DNA of 64,000 bases, taken from Henckelia pumila. Its lineage: Eukaryota; Streptophyta; Magnoliopsida; Lamiales; Gesneriaceae. The position numbers and the translations under genes were made by a program. The notes under the pieces were generated by a model, which ran no database searches, had not been told where the DNA came from, and was given only the letters and a program-made list of their open reading frames with translations. Of this stretch, positions 11,986-25,761 are shown piece by piece. The DNA lies in contig NW_027331831.1 of the NCBI RefSeq assembly GCF_033568475.1, positions 2,294,001 to 2,358,000 on the forward strand, given 5' to 3'. Position 1 is the stretch's first letter. Each line of letters opens with the position of its first letter.

Positions 11986-12798
11986 GGGCCCATTTGGTAT
12001 AAATGATTGCCTAGGATTGTGGTTGGTTTTATTGGTTAATATGGTGTTTGGTATAATTTTTAATAAATCAAGTGAATCTAATGTCCAAAGGATAAAGAAG
12101 GATAGTAAACTCATCTACCTAGTACCTCTCATATATTAACAATCTTTTTTGTAATCAGATCCCTATTTCCAATTCTACTCCTGCTCCTACACCCAAGAAA
12201 AAGAAGGGCCCATCATCTTGCTCATTCCATCTCCATGTAAACGATGGAAGAAAAAAGTTGTGTGTGTTAGGTTTCCTCTCACAGGTGCAAAACCATCAGA
12301 AATCGAACTCGTCCTCGTAGAGAAGTAAAATCATACAATGTCTTAATTTCTCGGTAATTTCCCATGAAAACAACACAGCAGAAAACAACACAGAAACATT
12401 ATATATATTTCTTTCTGGAATATTTCGAGAACATAAAAAAATGATGGATGAGAAGTAACAAATTGTCTACCTACCCACAATATTTCAAAAAATATCACAA
12501 AGAATGGTTCGATATGAATAATTTAAGAAATATGTAGAAGTATTTGAAAGAATAAGGGTGAAAACTGCCTTACAAAATCCAAGCAGTAGTTGAGATAAAT
12601 AAATTAGGGCAGTACTTGCATTATATTTGAAGGGTAATTTAGTCCAAATGTACAAAAATTCTTAATTTATCACATCCACAAAAATCATACCAAACAAAAT
12701 ACTATTTAACACAATATATTATATTTCTACGTCTATTATTTTTTTTATCATTTATGTACTAATCATTCAATAATCACATCCTTCGAACCAAACGTAGC
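11986..12798. mobile_element. Possible non-autonomous inverted-repeat DNA element
   Basis: The left end GGGCCCATTTGGTAT and the reverse complement of the right end, AGGCTACGTTTGGTT, are imperfect inverted repeats. Each end is followed further in by another related block (GTTTGGTATAATTTTT on the left, GTTTGGTATGATTTTT in the complement on the right). No coding capacity and no convincing target-site duplication is visible, so the boundaries are approximate. Confidence 0.4.
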
Positions 12799-15700
12799 CT
12801 ATAGGAACATATATATCCATTATAGTTTTTTTATGGTTAAATTTCACATAGCCTCTCTTTGACTATTCTTTATTAATTTTTATTTATAATATCGGGTGTT
12901 CACCAAAATAAATTATTAACTTTTTATTAGTGAGTAAACTTTCTTGGGAATATATTAATTTGTACGACTGTCACAAGTATAACATGAACTTGCAGCAAAT
13001 TAATAGAAGAACGATAAAATCTTTTATTTAATAAAATTTAACTTCGCAAATTGTCTCTTCACCAAAAAAAAAAAAAATACTTCGCAAATTGTTGAAAAAT
13101 AGAAATTTTGCATCTAAGTAAAACTTGTTAGTAGACTGTGAGGGTTACATTTAATTTAAATATTAATAGGAAACTTTTGGGAAATGATATTGTATCTATC
13201 CTCATCTCTTACTATCTCTTACTATTTAATAAAGAAAGAGTGGTTTATAGTAACTACATTTGATATCTTAATGTGAAGATCTTAAAATGCCCCTAATTAT
13301 ACTATTTAAATTTAAAAAAAAAAAAACAATACAAGAAAGGTAAGAAAGTAATATTTCATTCTCACTATCCCACTTTCTCAACTCCCAATTTCTCAACCTC
13401 TACCTCATGTTCATCTCTATTATTGTAAAAACATAAAACATTTCATGTTCTTTTATCTTTTTTTCACTCAAATTTGTCTTTCAATTATTGTATCTTATGT
13501 AGTTTTCACACACAACGTGTGTTTTTTTACTACTATTGATATATCGTTTGATATATTACACTAAGTTCAAATTTCTCATAAGTTATAAATTTAACTTATA
13601 GATTCGTCTTAATTTGCTCATTCTCGATCTGAATACCCAACGATGGTGAAAATAGGATATAACAATTGGACATAAGAAAAAAGATATAAAATACGGGTCA
13701 TGTCAAATTAATTGTTGTTCTAAGTGACTAATTGAAACACGGCCCACGAGCATGTATGTTTGATGAAAGTTGTTGGGCTCGTATAATAAAATGGGTTTCT
13801 GCATTTAGTTTTCCATGTGGACATGTCAAATTGTGTTTGAGAACTTGGGACCCAAATTATTAAAACTGTTATCTTACGATTACCATTATTTTTTTTCGTG
13901 GGATCTTTTGTGTGTGTTTGTATATATATAATATATAGACACACACGAGAAAGGGGCACGAATTTTGAGCTACTGATAGGGAAAGGTGGGTGTTAGTTGG
14001 GACGAAATAAAATACAAGTATTTGGTTCCATATTGATATAATATGGAGTACAAGAAAAAAATTATGGTCAATCATAATTTGTTGGTGAGTCAATAAATGG
14101 ATATCAGGCGTATCCGATAAGTGCTAGCCGTTTCTTGAATTTTAGGCTTAAAAACCGAATTTAATAGTGTACTTTAGTTTTAAAACCTCAATAATAACGA
14201 ATAATAAATACATGTGTGCTACAGCAGAATCAAATAGGGCAATCCATTATGCTGCTTAAATTTTGTATTTACTTTTGAGAGAACAAAAGTGGCTGCACAA
14301 ACAACAATACGGACATGTTAACCATTATAACTACTAGCGAGATAGGGGCATGTGTTGCGTATCAAATTAAGAACAAGACAATGTAAAAATTATCCATTTG
14401 TGATTGAGGTTTTCAAACGTATTGGTGTTTCAGTTATTTCTATTTTTTGGGATAGGTGTGATGTTGGTGATTCAATTATTTTCATTTTTTGGGAAACGTG
14501 GAGTGAAACAGTTGATGTTTTTTAAGAGATATATTTTTTAAACTGGAAACAAATTCTCACGGAAGAAACTAAAAATAAAAGGTAAAATGAGCAAAATACT
14601 TGGTGTCCGCAGATTAGATAAGAAGATGCGGTTTTTGTAGGTATCTCAGTTTCATAAAATAGTAGAGATTATGTGCTAGTTTTTTTTTTTTTTTTTGCTT
14701 ATGGAAATAAAGGTAAGACGTACAATAATTTATTCATAACATGAGTAATGTTTATTTTAAACGAATTTCCATCGTTGAAATAAGTAATTCATTAAATTTT
14801 TCTTCGAATTTGAATGTTCAAACTCATTTAAAATCATATAAGATGTAGATAAAATTTGATTTTTTAAGTTTTTACTATAATAATAAAAATAAGTAGGCAC
14901 ATTACTACATATGCCCTTCATGAATAAGGATTGAAAATCGTGCACGTTAGAAAAAGAAATCCGCATTTACCATTATTGACTAATGTCCAAATTGTACAAA
15001 ATTTTCCTTAAAAATCATCAAAAATTACATAATCTGGAATATCAAAGTTTTAAATATTTCCATTACGAATGTGCTTGTGACTTTATGACAGCTTTTAGTT
15101 AATGTCTGTTTACAAATTATTCAACGTAATTGCTAATTATATATATATTAGGATTGATGGAATTAAACAGGGGAATAATAATGTTAATTATATGTCTGTT
15201 TAAAAAAAGTTATAATTAAACTATTTAACAGAGTTGAAGATATGGTATGTATGTCTCTTGCATGTGCTCATTACCAAACAAATCATATTAACTAGATTTT
15301 AATTTGTGTCATTTGACAAATTCGGGAATTCCCATTATTCTTAAAATCAAATACCTCAATTACAAACACACAAAATAAAACATTTAACTTTAAAGTTTAC
15401 ACCCATTACTTTTATTTGAGGGAAAAAAAGGTTGGAATTAAGTGATTTTTTGAAAATCCCAAAGATGAAAAATATGCACCCATTTCCGGTCAAAAAGATT
15501 TTTAATTTACATATACACACATTTATGATTGCTGTATATTTGATTAAATTAAAAAAAAAATTGAAAGTGCTCAAAAAGAGCCTGGCCAAACAAAAAGACA
15601 CTTTCTCTATATGCGAGGATTAATTTTTTGGCCATAAACTTGTCTCACTTTTTGCTCCAAAAGTTATTCACACGTGGGGTAAGGGATCACATTTTTTCGT

Positions 15701-15885
15701 ATGTGCTAATAAAGTGAATAAAATTCTACTTATTATTGTGACATTAATTGTTTCTCTAGAATTATTTAATATTGCGTTATGAATTTTGATTCTGAAATTT
15801 AATGAGTGAGGGGCAATTTTCCAGACAATTAAGGGAGTGTTTGCTTCTATTTTTAAATAAGTGAATGAATTGACATAAAAATATC

Positions 15886-16013
15886 TATGAGACTGTCTCA
15901 TAGGTCAATTTTGTAAGGTGAGTCTCTTATTTTAATTCGACTAATGAAAATTTTTTATTACTTAAAATTATTACTTTTCATTGTAAATATTAATATGTGA
16001 GATCGTCTCACAA
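15886..16013. mobile_element. Short MITE-like repeat with palindromic ends
   Basis: Both ends are themselves near-palindromes: TATGAGACTGTCTCATA at 15886 and TGTGAGATCGTCTCACA ending at about 16013. The interior is AT-rich. The TGAGAC..GTCTCA end type is one I recall as common in plant intergenic DNA. A related copy lies at 51061-51417. Confidence 0.5.
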
Positions 16014-16576
16014 CAAACTTATTCTTAAATTTATAAAATACAAACAAATGAGGAAAATCAAAAGTATATAGTGGTTGAAACCTAAAATGGAAAACTGAAT
16101 CGGAATCCCACCAATTTATGATTTTAAATTAATTTAAAGTAAAAAAAATTTATTTTTATTTTTGAAAATAAAACATCCATTACATATAATTGACAATGTC
16201 ACGACATACATATTAAAAAACCACACAGGTAAAAAACCATCAACCCATTAAAAAACCACCAGAATTTTTTTTTTTTTTTAACACAAAATTGATTTTTTAA
16301 AGTTGAAAACCGGTTTGCCAACGGAAAAATAAAATAAAAATTAAAAACCGTGAATAACGTTTTTTTTTTCCTTGAGTTATTTTATCACCATTAATGAGTC
16401 GTTGTTTAGGGACAATAACAATTAATTGATATCATTATCAGTAATTGAGACAACCAACCACCATAGAAAAAAGCAAGATGTCGAAGAATTCGAGATCATC
16501 ACAAGTCACATGTGCGTTATATATAGTATATGTGTGTGTTAGGGGTGAGTACGCTACTAGGAGATATATTTCATAC

Positions 16577-17060
16577 GAGTGTGTTTACTTAGCTTGATAA
16601 CAAATTAACAATATGATAAGTTTATTAATCCAGCTTAATCCATTGTTTACTTAAAAAAATCAAATCTTTCAAATCTCAATGTCCGTCATTTAACCGTAAT
16701 TCATGAGATTAGACATCCTTAATTACACAAGGGATAAACATTCTAACCAATATTTATGAAAAAATACACATAAATCATAATCTACCCTCCTTCAATTATT
16801 TTGTTTCCCTCTTAATTTCTTTCCGTCTCTCTCTTTTTTATAACTCAATTTATCAATTTTATTATTTTTGAAAAAATACATATTTTTATACCTAATAATT
16901 TTGATAAATGAAAATGTCTCCGTGTGAATCAATAATAATTTAGTTCAAAAATAATTCAATCCAAATTATATGAATACAAAATTAAGCATAAGATTGTATA
17001 TCATAAAATACTAATATGATTTATCCACGTGTAATATCATTCTACTGAGTAAACGCAGCC
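16577..17060. mobile_element. Possible inverted-repeat element
   Basis: GAGTGTGTTTACTTAG at the left is matched by GGCTGCGTTTACTCAG read from the complement of the right end. The interior is AT-rich with no coding capacity. The target-site duplication is not clear, so this is a tentative non-autonomous DNA transposon. Confidence 0.35.
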
Positions 17061-17198
17061 TACGTGTCTTATGTCTATATAAAATTTTCAAGGAAACATC
17101 TCAATGTAAAATAAAAAAATATCGAGGGGCTTCATATATTTATATATATATTGAAATAAAATGTTCGTACAAAAATCTTATACAAAAACAAAAAGAAT

Positions 17199-17382
17199 AA
17201 TGCTAGAGGTACAACATATATCGTGTACAATGATATTTACAACAAATATGTCGTGAAATTTTTTTATTATATCGCGATATTTTACATTCAATTTATCATG
17301 AGATTTTGATTAATGAAATTTTTGTATTGAATTTTTTGTGTTGTACAAATTGATGTACAAATTTGGTTGTACATATAGCATT
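17199..17382. mobile_element. Small MITE with 17-bp terminal inverted repeats
   Basis: AATGCTAGAGGTACAAC at the left (17199-17215) matches AATGCTATATGTACAAC read from the complement of the right end (17366-17382), 15 of 17 positions. Length is 184 bases, AT-rich, non-coding. The structure is that of a miniature inverted-repeat transposable element; I could not assign a superfamily. Confidence 0.6.
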
Positions 17383-18337
17383 GCTCAAACAGAAATCAAG
17401 ATATGACATACTCACTTGTGTGCGTGTGTTTGAGATCTTTAAAAGTAGCACCCAAGGTATCAAACATATTCAGACCATGGTCATTTTGCAGAAATACTCC
17501 AACTGAGTACCGTATGAGGTAAACAAATACACTCGACAAATTTTTATGGAGCTAATCGGGATACTGAAAATATCCTCATTTATTGTTTTCATTTATTTTT
17601 ACATGTTTTTAATGAAAATATATATGACATGAATATGATATGTACGTATCTATATTTATATATTTGATAAAATATATTCCCGATTTAGAAATACTCGTAT
17701 CAACATAATATAACCTAAATATTTGATTGATATCTATACTATTAACTATTTGAGATCTCATAACTAGCTTTCTGGGGAAATTTCACTATCACCTTTGAGA
17801 AAACCAAAAAGAGCATAAAATTCCATATGAAAAATAAATAATTGTATACAACATCGTGGTTTTCTTTTTTTTAAAAAAAAAAAAAAAAAATTAATTAATT
17901 AAGAAGAATCAGAGGATGCATTAGAGAACGACGACATTGTAACTTTCTTCTTTGCAAGGAATTGTGAGATTTTTCCTTCATTAATTTTTTGTCAATTGCA
18001 TAAACTTTTATGTATTTTTTGGGATACACGGGAAAATGGATTTGGTCAACTATTTTTTTTAAAAAATAACATCCCCAAGTGTATTTAAAATACATTATAG
18101 AAGGTCGTTTTTTAAAAAATAATGGTTAACCGAGTTTAGATCACAAAATATCCTATATTTTTCTTTGAGGTTGCCTAAACTTGTTTAAAAGAACTTCTAT
18201 TTACAAAAACCTAAAAAAATTATGATTGGCTGTAAAGTTAAGCAAGATAATGCCAGTTTAATTGTATTTTCTAGAATAAAATACTTTTGTTTGATTTTTT
18301 TTAAATAAACACAGTGAATCCATGCATGTCTCTTAAA

Positions 18338-18520
18338 GTTGTTCGAGTCGGTGAAGTAGACAAACTCTTGCCAAATGATAAGAAATTTGATTCTTCATAA
18401 TCATACCAACACCTTCTTAGATGAGTCTGTCGTACAAAGTTTTCTCAGTATAATTGACCTTCACATGACTAACGTAATTTGTAGGCTATTGTGTTAGCCC
18501 AATAATTTATCTCTTATTAT
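18338..18520 (+). repeat. Degenerate tRNA-derived SINE-like copy
   Basis: Contains a degraded box-B-like stretch (AGAAATTTGATTCTTCAT) followed by ACACCTTCTTAGATGAGTCT and ACATGACTAACGTAATTTGT. The order and wording parallel the better-kept copy at about 43366-43482. The promoter-like boxes and lack of coding suggest a tRNA-derived SINE family. Boundaries are uncertain. Confidence 0.4.
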
Positions 18521-18821
18521 CAAGTTTATAAACTCAATGTCATTTGAATTTTCATAAAATATATTAACTAAATTATTTACCATTATTATCTTTTGTATGC
18601 GATATGTGCCTATATAATTTATTTGTTTTTGTTAAATATGGATTAAATGTTCAAAATTTTAGTAATTTTAAAATTTTAAAAAGTAGATAAATATATCGTA
18701 ATTATAGATAAATTATAAATAAGTTAATTATCATAATCTCCTTAATCTTTTTAATATATCGTATCTATGAATGGAAATACAATTGTAATTTTCATTTAGC
18801 ATTCACCAATAACTAATGTAC

Positions 18822-18826
<5 letters not shown>

Positions 18827-18872
<46 letters not shown>

Positions 18873-18978
18873 CATATTATATCTAAAGAAATATTCATAT
18901 TTATTTAATTAATATATATATATATATATATATAAAATACATATTATATCTAAAGAAATATTCATATTTATTTAATTA
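18827..18978. repeat. TA microsatellite with duplicated flank
   Basis: A (TA)n run at 18827-18866 is followed by AAAATACATATTATATCTAA and ATTCATATTTATTTAATTAA, and the same run-plus-flank arrangement repeats starting near 18912. It is a local duplication of a microsatellite and its flank, non-coding. Confidence 0.8.
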
Positions 18979-19236
18979 ATCGAACAATCTAATTGAATTA
19001 TTACAACAAAGATGGACCAAGCTCTTTTGCAGAGTTGACAATATACACATTATACATTGGCCATGAGTAATTTACCAGTCTGAATGATTCTCCAATTATT
19101 AAATTTGTGTGCATATAAGCAAAGTATACGTAAATAAAATAAATGAGAAAGAAGGGAGTGGGAAGTTGAAAGAGTTCAATTCATTCATGAACAGCAAATA
19201 TATGAACAACTTTCGCTGGATATATAATCCCATATA

Positions 19237-19242
<6 letters not shown>

Positions 19243-19275
<33 letters not shown>

Positions 19276-19290
19276 ACCCACACACACACG
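19243..19290. repeat. CT microsatellite in the pseudokinase promoter/5' UTR
   Basis: An uninterrupted (CT)n run of about 30 bases followed by CCCACCCACACACACACG, about 200 bases upstream of the pseudokinase start codon. Pyrimidine-rich CT tracts are common near plant transcription starts; any role here is inference. Confidence 0.75.
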
Positions 19291-19484
19291 TACGCACGAA
19301 CAATATGAGTATGATTTAACAATTTCTCGGGATTACTTCGGATTTCACTTTCACATTTTGAATTTCACATTCCAGCACCATTTCCAGATCTTGGGCCGTT
19401 CTTGCTTTTCACAGAAAACCCATAAAGCTCCAATCTTTACACTCGGAAGAAGATCCCCGGAAGAAGAAACCATCGCCATTTCTA

Positions 19485-21523
19485 ATGTTAAAAATGGAAC
19501 ACAAGCATAAGTTGATCTTAATCATAGGACTGCCATCACTAGCTTTACTCACAATTGTAGTTTTCGCAATCATTTGTTCGAAGAGGAGGAAGAGGAGGAG
19601 GAGAGAAAGAAGCGGTGCAAGAGATATAGAAGCAGCTTTTGAGTGTAAAGAAGTAGATGGGGTGGTGAGTACAGAGGATTTGATCAAGTTTCAAGGTGGG
19701 AAAGATCTAATTGTACAGGAAATTCTTGATGCGCCTGGCGAGGTTATAGGAAAATCTAGCTATGGGACTCTGTACAGGGCTAGTTTGGTCAATTCAAATA
19801 CGCCAACATTGCTGCTCAGATTCTTGAGGCCTACTTGTACTTTGAGGATGAAAGAGGTAGTACCGATTGTAGAGTTTTTGGGGTCTGTTAGGCATTCAAA
19901 TTTGGTACCTTTGAATGCATTTTATGCAGGGTCCAGAGGGGAGAAACTGATGGTTCATCCATTTTATGGCTCTGGAAATCTGGCTCAATTTATCAGAGGT
20001 AAAATTCTAGAATTTTAGCTCATTTTGTGTAAGATTATTCTGGTTAATGCTTCGTGAGAATGGTGATGGATTTTGGATTAGATCGGACTGTGCTTCATTC
20101 TGAAATATCTGTGTTTGATTTGATATCTGAGTTTATGTAATCCAATTAGTGATAAAATTTGACCTTTAAGGATCAAATTTGTTAAAAAGAGAAGCGAGAC
20201 AGTCATTGTGGTAGACGGGAGCAAAGGAAAGAGAGGCCCACTTCTATCCTAGAAAGCCACTTTCCGGGGATTGCTCACAGGCTACTTTTATATTGCTCTA
20301 AAGTGGATTCTAGTGCTTTTACTTTGAAGAAATGCAAATAATGTCACTATTAATGGACATAGACTTATGGTTCGCGGCAACCGGATATTTAAACTAGAGA
20401 GCAACTTAGTATAGCTCGAGAGAGCGAAGATTTTTTTCGAGTGGCAATTATCATGCTATCATTGGAATTTTCCGTATTTGATTTTGGTTTAGTTTTTTTT
20501 GTCATTTTTTTTGTTGAAGCATATGTAGACTGATTGGCATGGTCTCACTGATTCAAGGTAAACTGTTTTCTAATCTGTCAAGTGAATCTCCTGTATATAC
20601 GCCTGGTGTAGCGTTGAAAGATTCTGTTTTTTCAACTATCCGATAATGGCATTTATAGCTTTTGAATTTTATTTTCAACTGATTCGAATCTATATGATCA
20701 TATGATGTTAGTTTGGGCTGTTGGAATGTTGAAAAAACTGCTGAGTAGTTCTGGTGGATGTAGTTTATGTATTTCTATTTCTGCATATTTTCAACCTTTG
20801 CACGTGTTTATAACTTTTCGAAATTCTGGGTTTATTATTAGTGTGTGATCTTTTGTCATTTTTTCCTATTCTTGCTTCCCATATTTACGACGTTCTTGAC
20901 TTTGGTGAGCTAATAACTGCCGGACACGTGCAGATAGTAATGGAGAGGCTCACAAATGGCCGATCATAAGCAGAATCGCTATAGGGATTGCTAGAGGAAT
21001 TCATCATCTTCATGCGTCTTCTGAGAAGCCCATTATCCATGGAAATCTCAAGTCAAAGAATATACTATTGGATATCCATTACAGACCATACATTTCGGAT
21101 TTTGGCCTATACAATCTCTTGAATCCAACTGCTGCTCAGCAAATGCTTGAAGCTTCTGCATTTCAGGGATACAAGGCCCCCGAGTTGATTAAAATGAAAG
21201 ATGCCTGCGAAGAGAGTGATATATACAGTTTTGGGGTGATACTTCTCGAGGTACTGACTGGAAAAGAACCGGTGGATGATAACCCCAACCCTGATCGTGA
21301 CTTTTATTTGCCAAGTGCTATGAGAAGTGCCATTCTCGATGACCGTATCATGGAGTTGTATCATCCTGACTTTCTTCTCGGCCTAAGCAATGATCAAAGG
21401 GTAGTTGTGGAACATTCTATTCTTGGGCTTTTTCAACTCGCGATGGCTTGTTGTTCGCCCTCACGTCTCCTCCGACCGGACATAAAGGAAGTCCTCAACA
21501 AGCTAGAAGAAATCTTGCAGTAA
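19485..21523 (+). CDS. Membrane-anchored receptor-like pseudokinase (TMKL1-like)
   Basis: Two exons, 19485-19998 and 20934-21523, with a 935-base GT-AG intron, giving 367 residues. A hydrophobic segment at about 9-31 followed by a basic stop-transfer cluster predicts a membrane anchor with the kinase-like domain in the cytosol. There is no leucine-rich-repeat ectodomain. The kinase fold is recognisable (GEVIGKSSYGTLY, LVPLNAFYAGSRGEKLMVHP, APELIKMKDACEESDIYSFG). The HRD catalytic aspartate is replaced (HGNLK, residues 207-211), and the usual ATP-anchoring lysine region reads TLLLRFLRP, whereas DFG is kept (227-229). HGNLK is typical of the LRR-RLK III group and implies little or no phosphotransfer. 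From memory the closest annotated relatives are TMKL1-like kinase-like proteins. The likely role is as a scaffold in receptor signalling; no ligand is known. Confidence 0.85.
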
Positions 21524-22669
21524 GCACCCACTTCTGTTGGTTCTGTCCGTGAAACATTCAATTTGGTCATGGTTTGACTGATCCGATGATCATGGAAACA
21601 ACAGGTGCTGATGAGTGTTTTTGCAGGTAATTCAGTTCAGATAATCTGTTCTACCTATTGTTCTTACATTCGTTTCATGTACATAGACGAATGACAAATA
21701 TCTCGAGAATAGATTAAGAGTTATTTTACTACTCGTGTCATTCATCTATATACATGAAAAGTGAATGAAGTACAGTTGTAGAATCAGATGACTGGAACAC
21801 GATCAAATATAGTTCGAGCTGATTTGGATCGAGTTTATAGCATGAAGACTCAGCAAACGCAAGTTTGTCGCAGCATATCAAGATAAAGATCATTGTTACT
21901 AAAACAGTTCAGATTTGTACCGGTCTTCATGTCTTCGACATACAAATTTTAGTCTTAAGTTAGTTGGATTCGTACATTTTGATCAGAATTAATTAGCATT
22001 TTGTTTGATGAATTAGGAAAAAAACACTGTAATTCTCACAAAAGATTTGAGATATTAGAATCTTGGTTCCATCTATGAATGATTTAGCACATAGACCTAT
22101 TTTCCCAGTAATACCACCATATAATCTTCACCACGATACAATATCTTGCTAGGAATTTTTTTACAGTGTGATAATTAATTGCGGGAAGAATTCTTTTATA
22201 TGTTTATTTAAATGGAACATCATTTCATGGATATTGTTGTTTGTTTATAATCTGGAACTATATTAAAGAATCATATGCACGAACACCCAACATGATTCCT
22301 ATTTGTAGAAGTATTTTTCCTGTATGCCGTATGGTATTGCATACTCATACACGAAACAAAAAAGAGGGAAAAAAATAAATTTGTCACCAAAGAGATAATA
22401 ATATTCAAACTGAGATATATTTTGGAGTTGTTCAACAAAAACTCGTAATTGAAACGCTGCAATCCAAACTTTCAAAGACAACAAGGGAATAATAATACTA
22501 ACACAGCCAGCAACACATCATATACACTTCGATTATTGACACTTTCGTAAAACTGTTGTATCATACAGAGGTAAAAAGTTCTATCACTACTTTCTCACTT
22601 CTTCATATACATCTGAGGAGGTGGAATCCAAGACTTTAAACTAATTTACAAAAATCAGACTCGTTGATT
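21524..22669. other. Convergent 3' spacer between pseudokinase and U-box kinase
   Basis: The two genes converge here, so both 3' UTRs should lie in this 1.1 kb. Open frames at 22271-22484 are short and featureless. An imperfect inverted repeat, TTCATGTACATAGACGAATGAC near 21675 against GTCATTCATCTATATACATGAA near 21738, can form a hairpin, possibly part of the 3' end structure of the pseudokinase transcript. Confidence 0.5.
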
Positions 22670-25600
22670 TCAAGTCAAATGTTTTCTTGATTTCCATTCC
22701 ATAATTTCTGAAAGAATGGTGTAATTTGGAATGAGGATCTTGTGTGACAGTGGCAAATTGGTAATGGGGGATGTATCTTTCTCATCGAGCCATGCCTCTA
22801 TTGCCTTCCGTTCATATGTATGTCCATCCGCGGCAACACAAGGGTCATACATTACCTCCTGCAATGCAAATGGAATCATACATGAAACTGAAGAGCACTC
22901 TCTCACCATCACTGACCTTGTTAAACAAGAATCACTCGATTATGGGCTGCTTAAGGAGACTAACAACAAATAGAGGCTGTTGAATTTTGAACATCAGAAA
23001 TGAGAAGATAATGTAACACAATACAAAATTTACATCGTTTATCTCTGAATGCCTACATCCACTACATAGACTCGGGAGAGCTAAAACTCTTTTCTAGTAT
23101 ATGTTATTTAAGAAAATTTAGAACACACCAATTACTTCTTTTATTGTATATATAGATGAAATTATATTGAAATATATCTTGTAGAAAATCTTTTCCAGCG
23201 AAATAACAATACAATCATCAAATATATATTTCATAACCTCTACGCTATCAGAAAGAAGAAGTTCCAACAAACACATACCTTGAGAATGGGACATCTGAAA
23301 TGGTTAGGAGGTGGAGGTGAAGAAATGAATACCAAATCTCGGGTTTTTTCGGCTACTTCTTTCAGTTTCTCCAAAGTAGGTAGGATTTCATTGTTCAAAT
23401 CAGGTCTATTGCTCCCTATATATTCTATGCATTTCAGAGCCATGAGGGTCAAATCCCTTGTTTCCTCGATTGGCCATTCTCCAGCGTCAGCATCTAGCAC
23501 ATCCCTCAACTGATCATTTTTCAATGCAGTTTCAACCATATGAGGCAACCCCATGGCCGGTTTGGCAGTCAGCAATTGCAAAATAACCATACCAAAGGCA
23601 TAAATATCAGATTTTGGAGAGGCTTGTCCAGTTCTTTGGTACTCGGGATCAATATAGCAAAGGCTACCCACCAACGAAGTTTCCTTGTATTTGGTGGATA
23701 TAGAAAGAGAGTTGTTTTGAATCATTGTGGCGAGGCCTACATCACCGATTTTACTCACATTGTGACGATCAAGCAATATGTTTGCTGGCTTTAGATCACG
23801 ATGTATTATTGCTTTTGGTTTTGAGCTGTGTAGGAAGACAAGAGCCGAGGCTATTTCCCAGGCTATTCGGTATCTGTCAAACCATAAAAGTGGAGGCATG
23901 TTGTTTTTCTGAAGCAGCCTATCTTCAAGATTTCCATTTGCCATGAACTCATATACGAGGCAAGCATTTTCAGGACATGCTCCCAGAAGAATCAGCACGT
24001 GTGGATGACGAATTTGGCTCAGTATTTCTAGCTACAAATCAGTAAAGACAGAAATTGATCATATAATTGTTGTTGCAAGTAATTCACGAGGAACAAAATA
24101 CATTCTGTACAAATGATTAAACAATCACATTGATTCTCCGTAAGGTTTTACTACTTGGATACTAGAAGTAGTTCCTAATTTAGATCGTGTATTGCTTCTC
24201 ATCTGAGATATATATAAGAAATTGTAGAAGTTAGTTTCTAGGATGAATTGACCAATATCTCGCTTTTTGAGAGTTGAGTAATTACATAAATACTTGTCCC
24301 TTTTTTTAACTCTCATAAATGGTGATACCTCCTGTTGAAATAGCTTCCTCCCAGTTGCTTCCTCAACATGGAGAACTTTCACAGCACCAGTTGTGTGGTG
24401 AAAACTGCATTTGTACACAGTTCCACAAGCTCCACTTCCAATTTTACGATTCTCAGAGAAAGAAGATGTTGCAGATACAATTTCTTCCCATGAAAATTTT
24501 CGGTACCTTTGGTAGCTACCGATCAAGGCGTTTTCAAGATTTTCCTTCTCTTTGGTTATACGCGACACTTTAATATCCATATCTTTTCTTTCTGAAGCTT
24601 CATATTCAGCACATTCCTTCATTAAATTTGCTTCTCTTTTAGCAGCTTCATACCTCTGTTTCTCTTCTATTGCTGACCTTTGGGCTTCCCCCTCTTTACT
24701 ACTTACCTCCTTTAGGTTAATTTCTTCTTGCAGATGACGTTTCTGAAGTTCATTTATCTAATCAAGAGAGCAAAGCAAATGAAGTGTTCCTTAATGCAAG
24801 TAATTACGATATAATTTCCACATAGTACTACACTAAGGTCATTTTAAATGGTAAACAATAAAAGTAGATCAATGCATTTTGGCAGTGGAGCTGACACCAC
24901 ATTTGATATTCTAGCATCATATGTCAAAGATTACAAATATACCTTTCTAGAAGCATCATACTTCTGTAATTGTGTCATGGCATGCAATCCTTGAATGTGT
25001 CTGACTTTAACTCTCAAGTTTTCTAGCTCAAATTTGCCGTGGACCTGAGAAAACTAATATTACTTAAAATATCTGATTTTAAGGCTGATCGGTGATAGTT
25101 GAAACGAGAAACAGACAAGAAAAGGAAACACACAAACTATTTGTTTTTTTCCCTTTTAATCTCGGAAAGATTTAAAGAGTTCCAGTTTAGTCAAATAAAA
25201 GCTGCCACTGAGCCTATTTGCTGCATAGTCATGCTTAAGATTTTTTTTACTCGGCCTAAAATTTTCATTGATAGGGATTTTATATTAAGTAGCCAAACAG
25301 TAACTCTAGTACTTCACTTCACTTCACTTCAAGTGCAAAATTAAGCAACATATACTCCACCTCGGGACATGTATGACAAATTTTTACATATTTATAACAT
25401 AATAGCATCTTAGTGCACTGAGACTCTTTTCTGAAAACACATGATTCCAATTTATTTACTAAAATTCTTTTACCAACATTTTTTTCGACTCTTCTATTTG
25501 TATTCTAAAATATCATATGACCCTACAAAGAACTCAGCGTCGGCTGCTGTTTTACACACCTGAACATGCTTATGTTGGGTACCAGTTCAAATTAAGATCC

Positions 25601-25679
25601 TAAACAATAGAGGGCTGCTGTTTTACACACCTGAACATGCTTATGTTGGGTACTAGTTCAAATTAAGATCCTAAACAAT

Positions 25680-25761
<82 letters not shown>

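Larger units (their letters stand above)
11673..19484. other. Long AT-rich gene-free region with small repeats
   Basis: About 7.8 kb without a supportable gene. The open frames in it are short, low-complexity and without family resemblance. Recognisable parts are listed separately: possible inverted-repeat elements near 11986-12798, 15886-16013, 16577-17060 and 17199-17382, a tRNA-related SINE-like copy near 18338-18520, and TA and CT microsatellites near 18827-18931 and 19243-19273. The last few hundred bases should hold the promoter of the pseudokinase gene. Confidence 0.6.

Noticed and set aside
13180-13700. Possible Helitron 5' end (TCTCTTACTATTTAATAAAG)
   Set aside because: No CTRR end with hairpin or Rep/helicase sequence could be identified, so the resemblance is too weak.
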